Source of the DNA: DASYXT01 sp035934555
GTDB taxonomy: Bacteria > Verrucomicrobiota > Verrucomicrobiia > Limisphaerales > UBA8199
Assembly: GCA_035934555.1 (NCBI GenBank)
Contig: DASYXT010000133.1
Location: 1-64,000, forward strand
Reading direction: 5' to 3'
DNA length: 64,000 nt
Both the position numbers and the translations under genes were made by a program. This document shows positions 25,830-35,293 of this stretch, piece after piece. The notes under the pieces are model-generated. The model was given only the letters and a program-made list of their open reading frames with translations, had not been told where the DNA came from and ran no database searches. How positions within the stretch are numbered: the first letter of the stretch is position 1; each line of letters starts with the position of its first letter.

Positions 25830-26979
25830 CCGGCTCAACACAGCCGTCCGGGACATCCCCCGCTCGGGCATTCGCGATTTTTTCGACATCGTCTCGACGA
25901 TGAAGGACGTGGTCAGCCTGGGCATCGGCGAGCCGGATTTTGATACCCCCTGGCACGTGCGGGAATCCACCGTGTTCGCCCTGGAACGCGGCGCCACCCA
26001 TTACACCAGCAACTACGGCTACCTCGAATTACGCAAAGCCCTCGCGCGGTATGTGGCCAAGACATTCGGCGCCGAATACAACCCGGAAGATGAAGTGCTG
26101 ATTACCGTCGGGGTCAGCGAAGCGCTGGATTTGGCCTTGCGCGCCCTGCTGAATCCCGGCGACGAGGTGCTGTATCACGAACCGTGTTATGTGTCGTATC
26201 GGGCGACGATTCTCTTTGCGCATGGCGTGCCGGTGCCGGTCGAAACGCAGGCCGCGAATGGGTTTCGGCTCACGCGCACGATGCTCGAGGCCAAATGCAC
26301 GCCCCGCACCAAGGTGCTGATGCTCAATTTCCCGAATAACCCGACCGGTGCGGTTATGGCCGGCGGCGACCTGGAGCAAATCGCGGCGTTTATCCGTGAG
26401 CGGGATTTGCTGGTGATCACCGACGAGATTTACGGCGAACTGACCTACGATGCGCCGCACACCAGCATTGTCAGCCAGCCTGGCATGCGCGAGCGCTGCA
26501 TCTTTCTTCACGGCTTTTCCAAGGCCTGGGCGATGACGGGCTTTCGTCTCGGTTATGCCTGCGGCCCCGCCGAGCTCATCGAGGCCATGATGAAAATTCA
26601 TCAATACACCATGCTCTGCGCCTCCTCGCTTAGCCAGAAGGCAGCGCTCGAAGCCCTGGCTCGGCCCGAGACCGACATTGTCGAGATGCTCAACGAGTAT
26701 CGCCGCCGCCGCAACTACCTCGCCAGCGCATTTGCCGAACTGGGATTGGAATGCCACCGGCCGCTGGGAGCGTTCTACGCGTTTCCCAGTATCGCGCGGC
26801 TGAAAGTGTCGTCGCGTGATTTCGCGTTGAAGTTGTTGCAGGAGCAAAAGGTGGCCGTGGTCCCCGGCACCGCGTTCGGTCCTTGCGGTGAGGGGTTCGT
26901 CCGGTGCGCCTATGCCACAAGCATGGACAACCTTAAAGAAGCGGTGCGTCGTGTCGGGGTGTTTGTGAAGCAATTATGA
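25804..26979 (+). CDS. Class I/II PLP aminotransferase (PatA-like)
   Basis: A 391-residue fold-type I aminotransferase. Visible are SLGIGEPDFDTPWHV at the N-terminus, THYTSNYGYLELRKAL, the substrate and cofactor segment NFPNNPTGAV, DEIYGEL, the PLP lysine in HGFSKAWAMTGFRLGY (Lys240), and a C-terminal FVRCAYA Arg for the substrate carboxylate. The start ATG 25804 (MNGSASLRNRL) lies inside the Lrp gene with a 26-base overlap. I rejected an upstream start at 25660 because it reads the regulator gene in another frame. Aromatic or diaminopimelate-type amino acids are plausible substrates; the sequence does not decide. Confidence 0.9.
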   Translation: MNGSASLRNRLNTAVRDIPRSGIRDFFDIVSTMKDVVSLGIGEPDFDTPWHVRESTVFALERGATHYTSNYGYLELRKALARYVAKTFGAEYNPEDEVLITVGVSEALDLALRALLNPGDEVLYHEPCYVSYRATILFAHGVPVPVETQAANGFRLTRTMLEAKCTPRTKVLMLNFPNNPTGAVMAGGDLEQIAAFIRERDLLVITDEIYGELTYDAPHTSIVSQPGMRERCIFLHGFSKAWAMTGFRLGYACGPAELIEAMMKIHQYTMLCASSLSQKAALEALARPETDIVEMLNEYRRRRNYLASAFAELGLECHRPLGAFYAFPSIARLKVSSRDFALKLLQEQKVAVVPGTAFGPCGEGFVRCAYATSMDNLKEAVRRVGVFVKQL

Positions 26980-27072
26980 CGCGCCTCAAATGCGCTTGCG
27001 ACAGCCTGCACGGCTCTTTAACTTCGCTTCATCAGCAAACACCTGGAGACGCGGTTCGAGCCTGAGCAAGCG

Positions 27073-28539
27073 GTGTCCGGCAAAGCGGCGGCCCGTGCTG
27101 ATAAACTCGATTGGCGGGAGGTGCGGGTGCTTTACTGGCGGGAACTACGCACCGCCTTGCGAGAAAAAAGCATCGTCGTCAATAGCATCCTGATCCCCGC
27201 TTTTCTATATCCGTTTCTCCTCTGGATCGCGTTTACGGGGTTGCTGTTTGTATTGGGCCAGACCCAGGGGTTTGTCGCCCGGGTGCTGGTATTCAATTGG
27301 CCCAAGTCTCAACCGGCCTTACGCTGGCAACTTCAGCGCGCTAAGGACTTTGACTGGCTGGGGGCGCGGCAAATTGATGCGAATCACCACCAGGTTGGCG
27401 CCCATGAACCACACCCTCCCCCCAGCCCCGGCAGCGGGGAAGAGGGCGATGCCCACCAGGCGCCTCAGGAGCCCAAGATGGGAAATCCGGTTGCAGGGAG
27501 GTCTGACACTCAGCCTGCGCCACGGCGCAGCGCTTTGTTGCGAGAAGCCGAGAATCAACTGCAGCTCGGCGAGGTGGATGCCATTCTCGAATTCCTGCCG
27601 CCCGCCGCCAACGCCGCGGCCCTGCCGGGAAACTTTCAGGCGCGCATTATCTACGATCAATCGCAGGAACGCAGCGCCGCGGCGCGAGGCCGGCTCCGCG
27701 ACGCGCTGGAAAGCTATCGGGGGTCGTGGCTCGAGCGCGAAGCGGTGCGCCAAGGCGTGACCACCAACCAATGGCAGGATTTCGCGCTGGTCTCCCGTAA
27801 TGTCGCAACGAAGAAGGAAATGGGCGGCTACATTCTCGGGCTGATCGCGCCGGCTCTGTTCATGATCATGGTGGCGGTGGGTTGTTTCCATCCGGCGGTG
27901 GACGCGACGGCCGGCGAGCGCGAACGCCATACCTGGGAGACGCTCATGTCCACGGCGGCCAGCCGCCTGAGCATCGTGACGGCGAAGTACTTGTACGTGG
28001 CGACGCTGGGCAGCGTTGCGGGCTTGCTCAATCTGCTGGCGATTTTGGTGACGCTGCGCCCGATTTTCGCGCCGCTCCTCGAACAGGCCGGCCAGCACCT
28101 GGAATCGACTCTGCCCCTGCGCGCGGTGCCCATCGCCGCACTCTGCGCGGTCTTGCTGGCCGGGTTCATCGCCGCCGGCATGATGTTGTTTGCCGCGTTC
28201 GCACGCACCTTCAAGGAGGGGCAAGCGATGATCACCCCGTTTTACATGGTGCTGGTGGTGCCGGTAGTTTTCCTGCAAAATCCCGGCCTGAAATTCACCG
28301 TCCCCATCGCGCTGGTGCCGGTCGCCAATATCATTCTTATGCTCCGCGCGGCGATTTCAGGCGGATTGCGCTGGTTGCCGATGGTGGTGACGGTGGCAAC
28401 GTCCCTCGTCCTGATTGCGGTCTGCCTGCGCCTGGCCACTTTCGTGCTCCGCTTTGAGGACGTTATGCTTGGCTCGTACCAGGGCAGTTTGCTCAAGTTC
28501 GTTCAACAGAAACTCAAGCATCATGAGCACGCCCGTTAG
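27073..28539 (+). CDS. ABC-2 transporter permease (NatB-like)
   Basis: A 488-residue permease. One N-terminal helix (IVVNSILIPAFLYPFLLWIAF) and a roughly 200-residue extracytoplasmic domain are followed by about six C-terminal helices, from GGYILGLIAPALFMIMVAVG on. DATAGERERHTWETLMSTA is the conserved NatB-type stretch. Within the outer domain, a Pro/Gly-rich piece of about 45 residues (EPHPPPSPGSGEEGDAHQ and on) looks inserted. The GTG start at 27073 is the first usable start in frame, with a weak ribosome site. The ATPase gene follows with a 17-base overlap. Confidence 0.82.
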   Translation: MSGKAAARADKLDWREVRVLYWRELRTALREKSIVVNSILIPAFLYPFLLWIAFTGLLFVLGQTQGFVARVLVFNWPKSQPALRWQLQRAKDFDWLGARQIDANHHQVGAHEPHPPPSPGSGEEGDAHQAPQEPKMGNPVAGRSDTQPAPRRSALLREAENQLQLGEVDAILEFLPPAANAAALPGNFQARIIYDQSQERSAAARGRLRDALESYRGSWLEREAVRQGVTTNQWQDFALVSRNVATKKEMGGYILGLIAPALFMIMVAVGCFHPAVDATAGERERHTWETLMSTAASRLSIVTAKYLYVATLGSVAGLLNLLAILVTLRPIFAPLLEQAGQHLESTLPLRAVPIAALCAVLLAGFIAAGMMLFAAFARTFKEGQAMITPFYMVLVVPVVFLQNPGLKFTVPIALVPVANIILMLRAAISGGLRWLPMVVTVATSLVLIAVCLRLATFVLRFEDVMLGSYQGSLLKFVQQKLKHHEHAR

Positions 28540-29305
28540 CGTCAATAAACTATCAAAGACCTTCTACGATGAAGGTCGTGGGGAGCTGCGGGCGGTCGAA
28601 GAAATCAGCTTCGAGTGTTGTACCGGGGAGATTTTTGGCCTGCTAGGGGCGAACGGGGCCGGCAAAACCACGACCCTGCGGATGCTGGCCACCATCCTTC
28701 AGCCCAGTGCCGGCAGCGCCACCATCATGGGACACGACGTCCGGGCCGAGCCGGAAGCGGTGCGGCGAAACCTCGGCTTCATCTCCTCGACGACCGCGCT
28801 GTATCCGAAGCTGACGGCGCGTGAAACTCTCGAGTTTTTTGCGCGCATCAATGGCTGGCCGGCGGCGAAAGTTCCGCAGCGGGTCGAGCAGGTCATTGAC
28901 CGCTTCACCCTGGCGGAGTACGCCGATGCCCGCGTCGAGAAGCTCTCCCAGGGCATGAAACAAAAAGTCGCCCTCGCCCGCACCATCGTCCACGACCCGC
29001 CGGTGTTAATCTTCGACGAGCCGACCGTCGGCCTCGATGTGCTCAATGCGCTGGAAATGCAGAAGCTCATTGCCGAGTTGCGGGCCGACGGTAAAGCGAT
29101 ACTGTTTTCGACTCACATCATGAGTGAAGCCGAAAAACTCTGCGACCGAATCGGCATCATCCATCGCGGACGCCTGCTGGCCTGTGACACCCTGGCCAAC
29201 CTGCGCGCCGCCACCCGCCTCCATTACCTGGAAGACATTTTCGTGCATTTTGTCCAGGGCACGCCGGACACGCATGGGCTTGGGTCAGCGGCCTGCACTC
29301 CATGA
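28523..29305 (+). CDS. ABC transporter ATP-binding protein (NatA-like)
   Basis: A 260-residue ATPase with Walker A GANGAGKTTT, signature LSQGMKQKVALART, Walker B VLIFDEPTVGLD and H-loop STHIMSEAE. The NatA/CcmA-like branch typically powers export of sodium, antibiotics or peptides. Start ATG 28523 (MSTPVSVNKLSK) overlaps the upstream permease. Its stop overlaps the next permease by ATGA at 29302. The three genes form one tightly coupled transporter set. Confidence 0.92.
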   Translation: MSTPVSVNKLSKTFYDEGRGELRAVEEISFECCTGEIFGLLGANGAGKTTTLRMLATILQPSAGSATIMGHDVRAEPEAVRRNLGFISSTTALYPKLTARETLEFFARINGWPAAKVPQRVEQVIDRFTLAEYADARVEKLSQGMKQKVALARTIVHDPPVLIFDEPTVGLDVLNALEMQKLIAELRADGKAILFSTHIMSEAEKLCDRIGIIHRGRLLACDTLANLRAATRLHYLEDIFVHFVQGTPDTHGLGSAACTP

Positions 29306-31386
29306 AGCTCGACCGCGGGATTATCAGCACGCTGTTCCGCACTGAGCTGCGCATGGTGCTCCGCGACCGGCGCATGGTGCTCACCTCGATCCTTTTGCCG
29401 CTGCTGCTCACCCCGCTGCTCATGCTGGTCTCGACCTCGACGGTCAAGAAGCGCGAGCGGACACTCCAGCAAATGACTTACCCGTATGCCGTCACGGGCC
29501 CGGAAGCCGAAGCGGTGCAGTTGCTGCTGGCGAGAGCGCGAACCAAATCCGAGTTTCACCTCAACGAAGTGACAAATGCTGCCCCACTCGCAGCCTTGGA
29601 CAAAGGCGAAATCCAATTGGTCCTCGAAGGATTCAGGGCCAAACAGAATTCTATCGCCGCAACCAATCACGAGGCGCTTAGCGAAACCACCGGCAACACA
29701 AATTCGATAGTGGACGAAGGCGAGGCGACGCCGCCGGGCAGCCTGGTGGTACGGCTGATTTATCGCGCCGATCGCGACGTGTCCCAAGCCGCGATGAGCC
29801 GCATGCGCGATGCCCTCGACCGCTCACGCGAGGCGGACCGCGCCGCCTTGCTCAAGGAGCACGGGTTCGCCGTGCTGCCGGCGCAGGTGGCGGTGATCTC
29901 AGAGCGCGACCTGGCCTCCCGTGCCCAGCGGGCGGGGCTGATGGTGGGCCGCCTGTTGCCCGTCAGTCTGCTCTTCTTGATCCTGGTGGCGGGGGCGGTC
30001 ATCGCGATGGATTCGTTGGCGGGTGAAAAGGAGCGGGGCACGCTGGAGACCCTGCTCACCACCGGGGCGACCCGCGCCGAGGTGCTGGTGGCCAAACACC
30101 TGGTGATCGAGGCGGTGGCGCTGTTTATCACCTTACTGCAACTCGGGAATCTGCTGGTGTATTGCAGTTTTCACTTATTGCGGTTGCCTGCCGACCTGGC
30201 GGCGGCGGTGCCTTTGCCCGTCGCGCTCCTGCTCCTGGTTTTGTTTCTGCCCGTCGTCGCGCTCGCCGGAAATGTGTTGCTGCTGATCTCCGGCTACGCC
30301 CGCTCTTACAAAGAAGCCCAGATGTACTTCATGCCGGTGCTGTTGCTGGGCCTGGTGCCCGCCTTGGCGACGTTCATGCCCGGCGTCGGCTTGCGTTCAA
30401 TCGTGGTATTGGTGCCCATTGCGAACCTGGCCGTGGCAATCAAAGAGGTTTTGATCGGACAATTCGATTGGCCATTCCTGGCTTTGGCCTGGGTGATCAC
30501 TGCCGGCGCGGCGGTGTGGACTACGCGGCTCGGTGTGCGGTTGCTTTCAACCGAACGGCTGATCACCGCCGCCCAAACCGACGCCGTGTCCTTCACCGGC
30601 GGCCAGGGGTTGTTCGAGCGGCACCTGGTTGGCTGGTTCGCGCTGATGTGGGCGGCCCTGCTGGTTGCCAGCAATTACCTGGAAAAGACGGACCTGCGGT
30701 TGCAGCTCGCCATCAACCTGGTAGTGATCCTGTTTGGCGGCTGCTCGCTGATGATCAGGCGCTACCGGTTGAACCTCCGCGCCGCGCTGGCCTTGCGCGC
30801 ACCGCACCCTGCCATCTGGCTAGGGGTGCTGGTGGCAGTGCCGGGGGGATTGCTCACTGCAACCGCGCTCTTCGAGCTCAGCAACCGCGTGCTGCCGGTC
30901 TCGGACAAGACTCTCGAAGCATTCAATCAGACGCTGCTGCCGACCCAAATTCCCTTTGCTCAGCTCATATTTTGTCTGACCGTGCTGCCGGGCATCTTTG
31001 AGGAAATCGCCTTCCGCGGCCTGCTGCTGTACGGATTGCACCGGCGGCTGTCGCCTGTGCCCCTGGCACTTGTGGTCGGCCTGGTGTTTGGATTGTTCCA
31101 CATCGCGCTGTTCCGTTTTGTGCCGACGGCCTGCCTGGGCGCGATGCTGGCCAGCGTGACGCTGCTCACGGGCTCGATTTTCCCGGCGATGCTCTGGCAC
31201 GCAGCCAATAACGGCCTGGGAGTCCTCGTTTACGAGTTGCACTTGCCGGAAGCGAATTTGGGGTGGCCAGTGTACCTCACTGGACTGGCATTACTGGGTG
31301 TGGCGTATTGGATTTTCTGGCGCCACCGCTCGCCGTACCCGGGTTTGAAAAGTGGGCGCGTGAAAGAATCGAGCGAACCCGCTTAG
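29302..31386 (+). CDS. ABC-2 permease fused to a CPBP intramembrane protease
   Basis: A 694-residue fusion. Residues about 1-440 form a NatB-like ABC-2 permease (LLPLLLTPLLMLVSTSTVKK, then the outer domain, then DSLAGEKERGTLETLLTTG). Residues about 480-680 form a CPBP/Abi membrane protease, with the catalytic set EEIAFRG (Glu567, Glu568, Arg572), FGLFHIALFR and HAANN. The paired permease at 27073 lacks the protease part. The set might process and export a peptide or lipoprotein, or modify membrane proteins. The substrate is unknown, and the fusion itself is known from other bacteria. Confidence 0.88.
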   Translation: MKLDRGIISTLFRTELRMVLRDRRMVLTSILLPLLLTPLLMLVSTSTVKKRERTLQQMTYPYAVTGPEAEAVQLLLARARTKSEFHLNEVTNAAPLAALDKGEIQLVLEGFRAKQNSIAATNHEALSETTGNTNSIVDEGEATPPGSLVVRLIYRADRDVSQAAMSRMRDALDRSREADRAALLKEHGFAVLPAQVAVISERDLASRAQRAGLMVGRLLPVSLLFLILVAGAVIAMDSLAGEKERGTLETLLTTGATRAEVLVAKHLVIEAVALFITLLQLGNLLVYCSFHLLRLPADLAAAVPLPVALLLLVLFLPVVALAGNVLLLISGYARSYKEAQMYFMPVLLLGLVPALATFMPGVGLRSIVVLVPIANLAVAIKEVLIGQFDWPFLALAWVITAGAAVWTTRLGVRLLSTERLITAAQTDAVSFTGGQGLFERHLVGWFALMWAALLVASNYLEKTDLRLQLAINLVVILFGGCSLMIRRYRLNLRAALALRAPHPAIWLGVLVAVPGGLLTATALFELSNRVLPVSDKTLEAFNQTLLPTQIPFAQLIFCLTVLPGIFEEIAFRGLLLYGLHRRLSPVPLALVVGLVFGLFHIALFRFVPTACLGAMLASVTLLTGSIFPAMLWHAANNGLGVLVYELHLPEANLGWPVYLTGLALLGVAYWIFWRHRSPYPGLKSGRVKESSEPA

Positions 31387-31413
31387 CCGAGTGCGTCGTG
31401 CGCCGGGTTTCGG

Positions 31414-32241
31414 CTACTTCTGGTACACGCGGACGTAATCGATCTCGTAGCGTTGCGGAAACGCGGCGTCGTCGATGCCGTGCTGGCCGCCCCACTCGCC
31501 GCCAATCGCCAGATTCAGGATCAGGTATTGCGGTTTGTCGAACGGCCATGCCGCCGCGCCGCTGCCTTCATTTTCGTAAGTGAAATATTTATGATCATCC
31601 ACGAAGAAATCCAGCTTGTCGTGGTCCCATTCCAAAGCATAAACGTGGAAAGCTTGTGAGGCGTCCGGTACGGTGGTTTGGCCGCCCTTGCCGTTTTTCT
31701 TCACGTGATTGTATTTCGCCGTATGCACGTTGGCGTGGATTTTGCCCGGGTCAAAGCCGACGAACTCCATCATGTCGATCTCGCCACAAGCTGGCCAGCC
31801 GACCTGGCCAATGTCTGTCCCGACGGTCCAAATCGCCGGCCAGGTGCCGCGCGCCGCCGGCAGCTTGGCCCGAACTTCGATGCGGCCGTACGTCCAACTG
31901 GCTTTGCCGCGTGTCGTGAGACTGGCCGAAGTGTAATTCGCCTCTGGCCGGCTGCGACGGCCCCGGCCATGCTCCGTCGCGCTCGCGTCGTATGCCGGGT
32001 TTTTCCAGGATTCCTTGCGCGCTTCGAGGATCAGTTTGCCATCTTCGACCCTGGCATTTTTGGACCGCGCGCGGGTGTAGAACTGGTCCTCGCCGTTCCG
32101 CACGAATCCTTCTTCATAGTTCCATTTGGCCGGGTCGGGCAAACCAGGGTTGTTGAACTCGTCGGACCAGACCAGTTTCCAACCGGCAGCCTGCACGTGA
32201 GTTGCAACCAGGAAAAGAGCGAGAAGCACTGACCGTTTCAT
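31414..32241 (-). CDS. Secreted GH16 beta-glucanase (laminarinase/lichenase-like)
   Basis: A 275-residue exported glycoside hydrolase cutting beta-1,3 or mixed-link glucans. A signal peptide (MKRSVLLALFLVATHVQA) is followed by WKLVWSDEFNNPGLPDPAKW, the family's usual opening. The catalytic signature is GEIDMMEFVG, with Glu154 as nucleophile, Asp156, and Glu159 as acid/base. WPAIWTVG and LILNLAIGGEWGG also fit. I start at ATG 32241 rather than 12 codons upstream, where no signal sequence would begin. It is convergent with the transporter genes and probably autonomous. Confidence 0.92.
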   Translation of the reverse strand: MKRSVLLALFLVATHVQAAGWKLVWSDEFNNPGLPDPAKWNYEEGFVRNGEDQFYTRARSKNARVEDGKLILEARKESWKNPAYDASATEHGRGRRSRPEANYTSASLTTRGKASWTYGRIEVRAKLPAARGTWPAIWTVGTDIGQVGWPACGEIDMMEFVGFDPGKIHANVHTAKYNHVKKNGKGGQTTVPDASQAFHVYALEWDHDKLDFFVDDHKYFTYENEGSGAAAWPFDKPQYLILNLAIGGEWGGQHGIDDAAFPQRYEIDYVRVYQK

Positions 32242-32310
32242 GGTGTTGGATACTGCGCCGCTCGCCGCACCTGGCAATCAAAATCCGGAGCAGTCTGAGC
32301 GCTGACTTGA

Positions 32311-32382
32311 GTCCGCAGCAATGTACTCGCGTCAGATCGGCAGCAAATCCGACCGTGCCGGCGTTTGGAGACTGCTGCGGAC
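32311..32382. repeat. Palindromic dispersed repeat, degraded copy
   Basis: GTCCGCAGCA (32311-32320) and TGCTGCGGAC (32373-32382) are inverted arms around about 50 bases. They match the inner part of the arms of the 43028 element. The copy lies between GH16 and the deacetylase gene. Confidence 0.5.
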
Positions 32383-32481
32383 CGGAGTGTCCACGCCCCG
32401 GCGTGCCGGCCCGCCGCCACTGACCACTGACGTGTTTTTTGCTTTCAGCCTTGAGCCTTTGCGAGCAGGTTGCTCGCTAGC

Positions 32482-33339
32482 ATGACCATCATCACCGAGC
32501 CAAGCTGCGCCGGGTATAACCGGCCTGGCCACCCGGAACGACCGGAACGGATCACCAGCACAGTGGCGCGGTTGAAAACGCAAACCGAGCTCGAGCTAAC
32601 ATGGGGCGAGCCCGCGCCAGTGCCCGAAAGCGCACTGCTGCGGGCGCACACGCCTCAGCACCTCGCGCGCCTCAAGGAAGAACAGGATTTTGATGCCGAC
32701 ACTCCCTTCTTTCCCAAAATCGCCGAGTATGCCCGCGCCTCAGCGGGCGCCGGGCTCGCGGCACTGCGACTCGCCCGCGCGGGCCAGACGGTCTTTAGCC
32801 TGATGCGTCCGCCGGGCCATCACGCCACCCGCTCCCGTGCTATGGGCTTCTGTTATTTGAACAATATGGCCATCGCGGTGCTGGAAGCCTTGAACTCCGG
32901 AGTGCGCCGGGTGGCGGTGTTCGATTTTGATGTCCATCACGGCAATGGCACCGAAGCCATCTTGTTGAACCAACCCGGCGTGGTGTCTTATTCCATTCAC
33001 CAGCACCCGTGTTATCCCGGAACGGGCACCCGGAATGCCGGCCAGAACTGCTTCAACTACCCCGTTCCGCCGCAGACGCCGCGCGAGGAGTACCGCCACA
33101 TTCTCTCCAGCGCGCTGGAACACCTCGCCTCTTTCCGGCCGGAGCTGCTCGCCGTTTCCGCTGGGTTTGACTGTTATGCCCATGACCCTTTGGCGCAGGA
33201 GACGCTCGAAGTCGAGGATTTCTATTGGTTGGGCAGCGAGTTGCGCAAAATTGGTGTGCCGATGTTTAGTTTGTTGGAGGGCGGCTACAGCAACGACTTG
33301 CCGGAGCTGGTGCTGGCATACCTCAAGGGAATCCAATAA
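32482..33339 (+). CDS. Histone deacetylase family protein (acetylpolyamine/acetoin-utilisation type)
   Basis: A 285-residue zinc deacetylase. The family motifs are RPPGHHATRSRAMGFCYLNN (His113-His114 pair), VAVFDFDVHHGNGTEAI (metal and catalytic His residues), and GGYS near the C-terminus with the conserved Tyr. The size fits the bacterial class that removes acetyl groups from small amines or lysines. The ATG at 32482 (MTIITEPS) is preferred over an in-frame TTG at 32470. The substrate cannot be read; relatives act on acetylpolyamines or acetylated proteins. Confidence 0.9.
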   Translation: MTIITEPSCAGYNRPGHPERPERITSTVARLKTQTELELTWGEPAPVPESALLRAHTPQHLARLKEEQDFDADTPFFPKIAEYARASAGAGLAALRLARAGQTVFSLMRPPGHHATRSRAMGFCYLNNMAIAVLEALNSGVRRVAVFDFDVHHGNGTEAILLNQPGVVSYSIHQHPCYPGTGTRNAGQNCFNYPVPPQTPREEYRHILSSALEHLASFRPELLAVSAGFDCYAHDPLAQETLEVEDFYWLGSELRKIGVPMFSLLEGGYSNDLPELVLAYLKGIQ

Positions 33340-33459
33340 GGGAGGAGCGCGCGAAGGGCTACGCGCAGGGGAATTCTCGCCGGGCTTGGCCCCCACCCCC
33401 TTTGCCCCAAAACACCAAACGACCCGTGCACCCATGAGGGGCTCGGTAAGAGCGACTGT

Positions 33460-35106
33460 TCATAAGTGGTCGGGGGCTTTCTCCTGGCGGGTCACAATGG
33501 GAACATAGCCTGTCTCCATGCCTCGGGGTGGGGTCACCAGCAAGGCGGGATCGAGGGAAACCAGCTTCCCGCGCGTCGGCGGCGCCATGTAATCGCGGTC
33601 GATCGGCCAGTTGGCGTGGAGCTTCTCCACGAGGGCTTGGAGCTGCGCCTTCTTCGCGGCGCTCCAGTGGTATTGTTGCAACGACGGTTGGTCAACGAAG
33701 CGATACCACGAATAAGTCACCAGCGAGCCATCCGCGAGTTTGGCAGTGAAGGGGCCGAGTTTCGGTCCGGGTTGTGCCCAGGCGCCGGTGCTGGGCGAAG
33801 TGTAGGGCACGCCAGCTTTCGCCAGCTTGAATTCCTGGGTGAGTAGCTTGGTTTCGGCGGGGACGCTTGCCGCGGCTACGGCCACGCGCTCCTGGCCAAT
33901 TTGCTTATAGTATTGCGGGAAGAGGCCGTTCGCGGTGAGGTCGTTGGTGAACCACTGCAAGCCCCACACGTTGCCCGCGAAGATTCGCGTGTCGAAGACG
34001 CGCTCGACTCCAGTGAGCTTTTGCCCGGCTTGGTCGTAGCGCGTGGTGTTCGTGGTGAGCTTGGGTTTGCAGACGCCTTTCTGGTCGAAACGCCCGGAGC
34101 AGGCGGGGCCGCCGTCCCGCCAGGATTTGAAGGCGTCGTACAGCGCGGCTTTCGAGTAGTAAGTGACGTCTTGCACGAGAAACGCCCGGCCCTCGGCATC
34201 GACCGGCCACTGGAGTCTCGGCACCTTTGAGTAAGTGGTCCCTTGTGCGTCCTGGGCGTCGAACCGCGGCACCGAGTTGATCTCCATCGCACCGCCGCCC
34301 ATTACGCCGGGGCGCGCATCGAGTCCGCGGCCATAGAGGAACCGGTCGTTGAAAAGTTTGCCGATTTTGCTCCAGGTCTCGGGGATGTAATACGCGATGG
34401 GGCCTTTGAAGTTGGCGGCGCTGAGGAAGCAGGTCCAGCTTTGCTCGCCCGTCGTCGGAGGCCCCGGGGAGGCATCGGTGAACGGCAGCGCCATCCAGGA
34501 GTAGCCGAGGAACTCGCCATGGGGATGGCCTTGGAAGGGCAACGCATCGGGGGGGAGCAGCAGGCGATTGCTGAGTTGCGCGATGCCGAGGCGGTTGTCC
34601 GGCAATGCCTCGTTGCTGTAAAAGAACGACCACCCCGGCGAAGCGACCTCGTAATCGTAGCACTGCGGCGTGCCGTTCATGCTGAATTTGGGCGGACCAT
34701 AGCGGAAGTGGTTGCCCGCCCAGTAGCCGAGGCCACCTTCGACGGTTTGGAAGACGCTGCTCCACGTTGGCCCGCGCTCCTTCCAGGTGCGCGCCAAAGT
34801 GCCCTGGGGCGCCAGCGGCGTGTCCTTATCGTCGGAATTATCCGGCATGATCCACGCGCTGGGCAGGCCGATCTGGAAGTTCGCCAACGGACGCTCCACT
34901 AGTGACCAGACGGCCGCATAGAAGCCCATGCCCGCACTGTAGCCGCCCTCGGGCGGCAGTTTCTCGTGGCCGAAGCCGATGTAGCCGTGCAGACCCTGGG
35001 AGTGCGCCGTCACGACGACGCCCTGGTCCGCCGCGATTGCATTGCCGAATGCCAGCGTGGCCGTGCCAAGCAAGCAGCACAGAGTTTTGTGTGTTGCTTG
35101 TTTCAT
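33460..35106 (-). CDS. Secreted protein of unknown function
   Basis: I do not recognise this family. It is 548 residues from ATG 35106, with a signal peptide (KTLCCLLGTATLAFGNAIA) and no membrane segment or anchor after it. The mature part is rich in aromatic residues and glycine (HGYIGFGHEKLPPEGGY, HPHGEFLGYSWMALPFTD, QSWTCFLSAANFKGPIAYY). It looks like a globular exported protein and not a repeat protein. Base use does not differ visibly from its neighbours. It stands as a single gene between the deacetylase gene (convergent) and the LamG gene (same strand). Confidence 0.75.
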   Translation of the reverse strand: MKQATHKTLCCLLGTATLAFGNAIAADQGVVVTAHSQGLHGYIGFGHEKLPPEGGYSAGMGFYAAVWSLVERPLANFQIGLPSAWIMPDNSDDKDTPLAPQGTLARTWKERGPTWSSVFQTVEGGLGYWAGNHFRYGPPKFSMNGTPQCYDYEVASPGWSFFYSNEALPDNRLGIAQLSNRLLLPPDALPFQGHPHGEFLGYSWMALPFTDASPGPPTTGEQSWTCFLSAANFKGPIAYYIPETWSKIGKLFNDRFLYGRGLDARPGVMGGGAMEINSVPRFDAQDAQGTTYSKVPRLQWPVDAEGRAFLVQDVTYYSKAALYDAFKSWRDGGPACSGRFDQKGVCKPKLTTNTTRYDQAGQKLTGVERVFDTRIFAGNVWGLQWFTNDLTANGLFPQYYKQIGQERVAVAAASVPAETKLLTQEFKLAKAGVPYTSPSTGAWAQPGPKLGPFTAKLADGSLVTYSWYRFVDQPSLQQYHWSAAKKAQLQALVEKLHANWPIDRDYMAPPTRGKLVSLDPALLVTPPRGMETGYVPIVTRQEKAPDHL

Positions 35107-35293
35107 TGGTGGTTCTTGCTTGATCGTACCATTTCCCTCACCACCTGTCAGCGTCCTCGCGGTGGAATCGCCGGGCCGCCCCTTCAAATCAAGCTTAGTT
35201 AGGCAGGCCGCGCTCTCTGAGCCAAATCTTTGCTCCAGGACCAGGAATTTCTCGAAAACCGAGGACCTTTCGCCAGTTGGCCCTGCGGGAAGT

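Noticed and set aside
27022..27072. An upstream extension of the NatB-like permease
   Set aside because: The frame is open back to 27022, but it has no ATG, GTG or TTG before the GTG at 27073.
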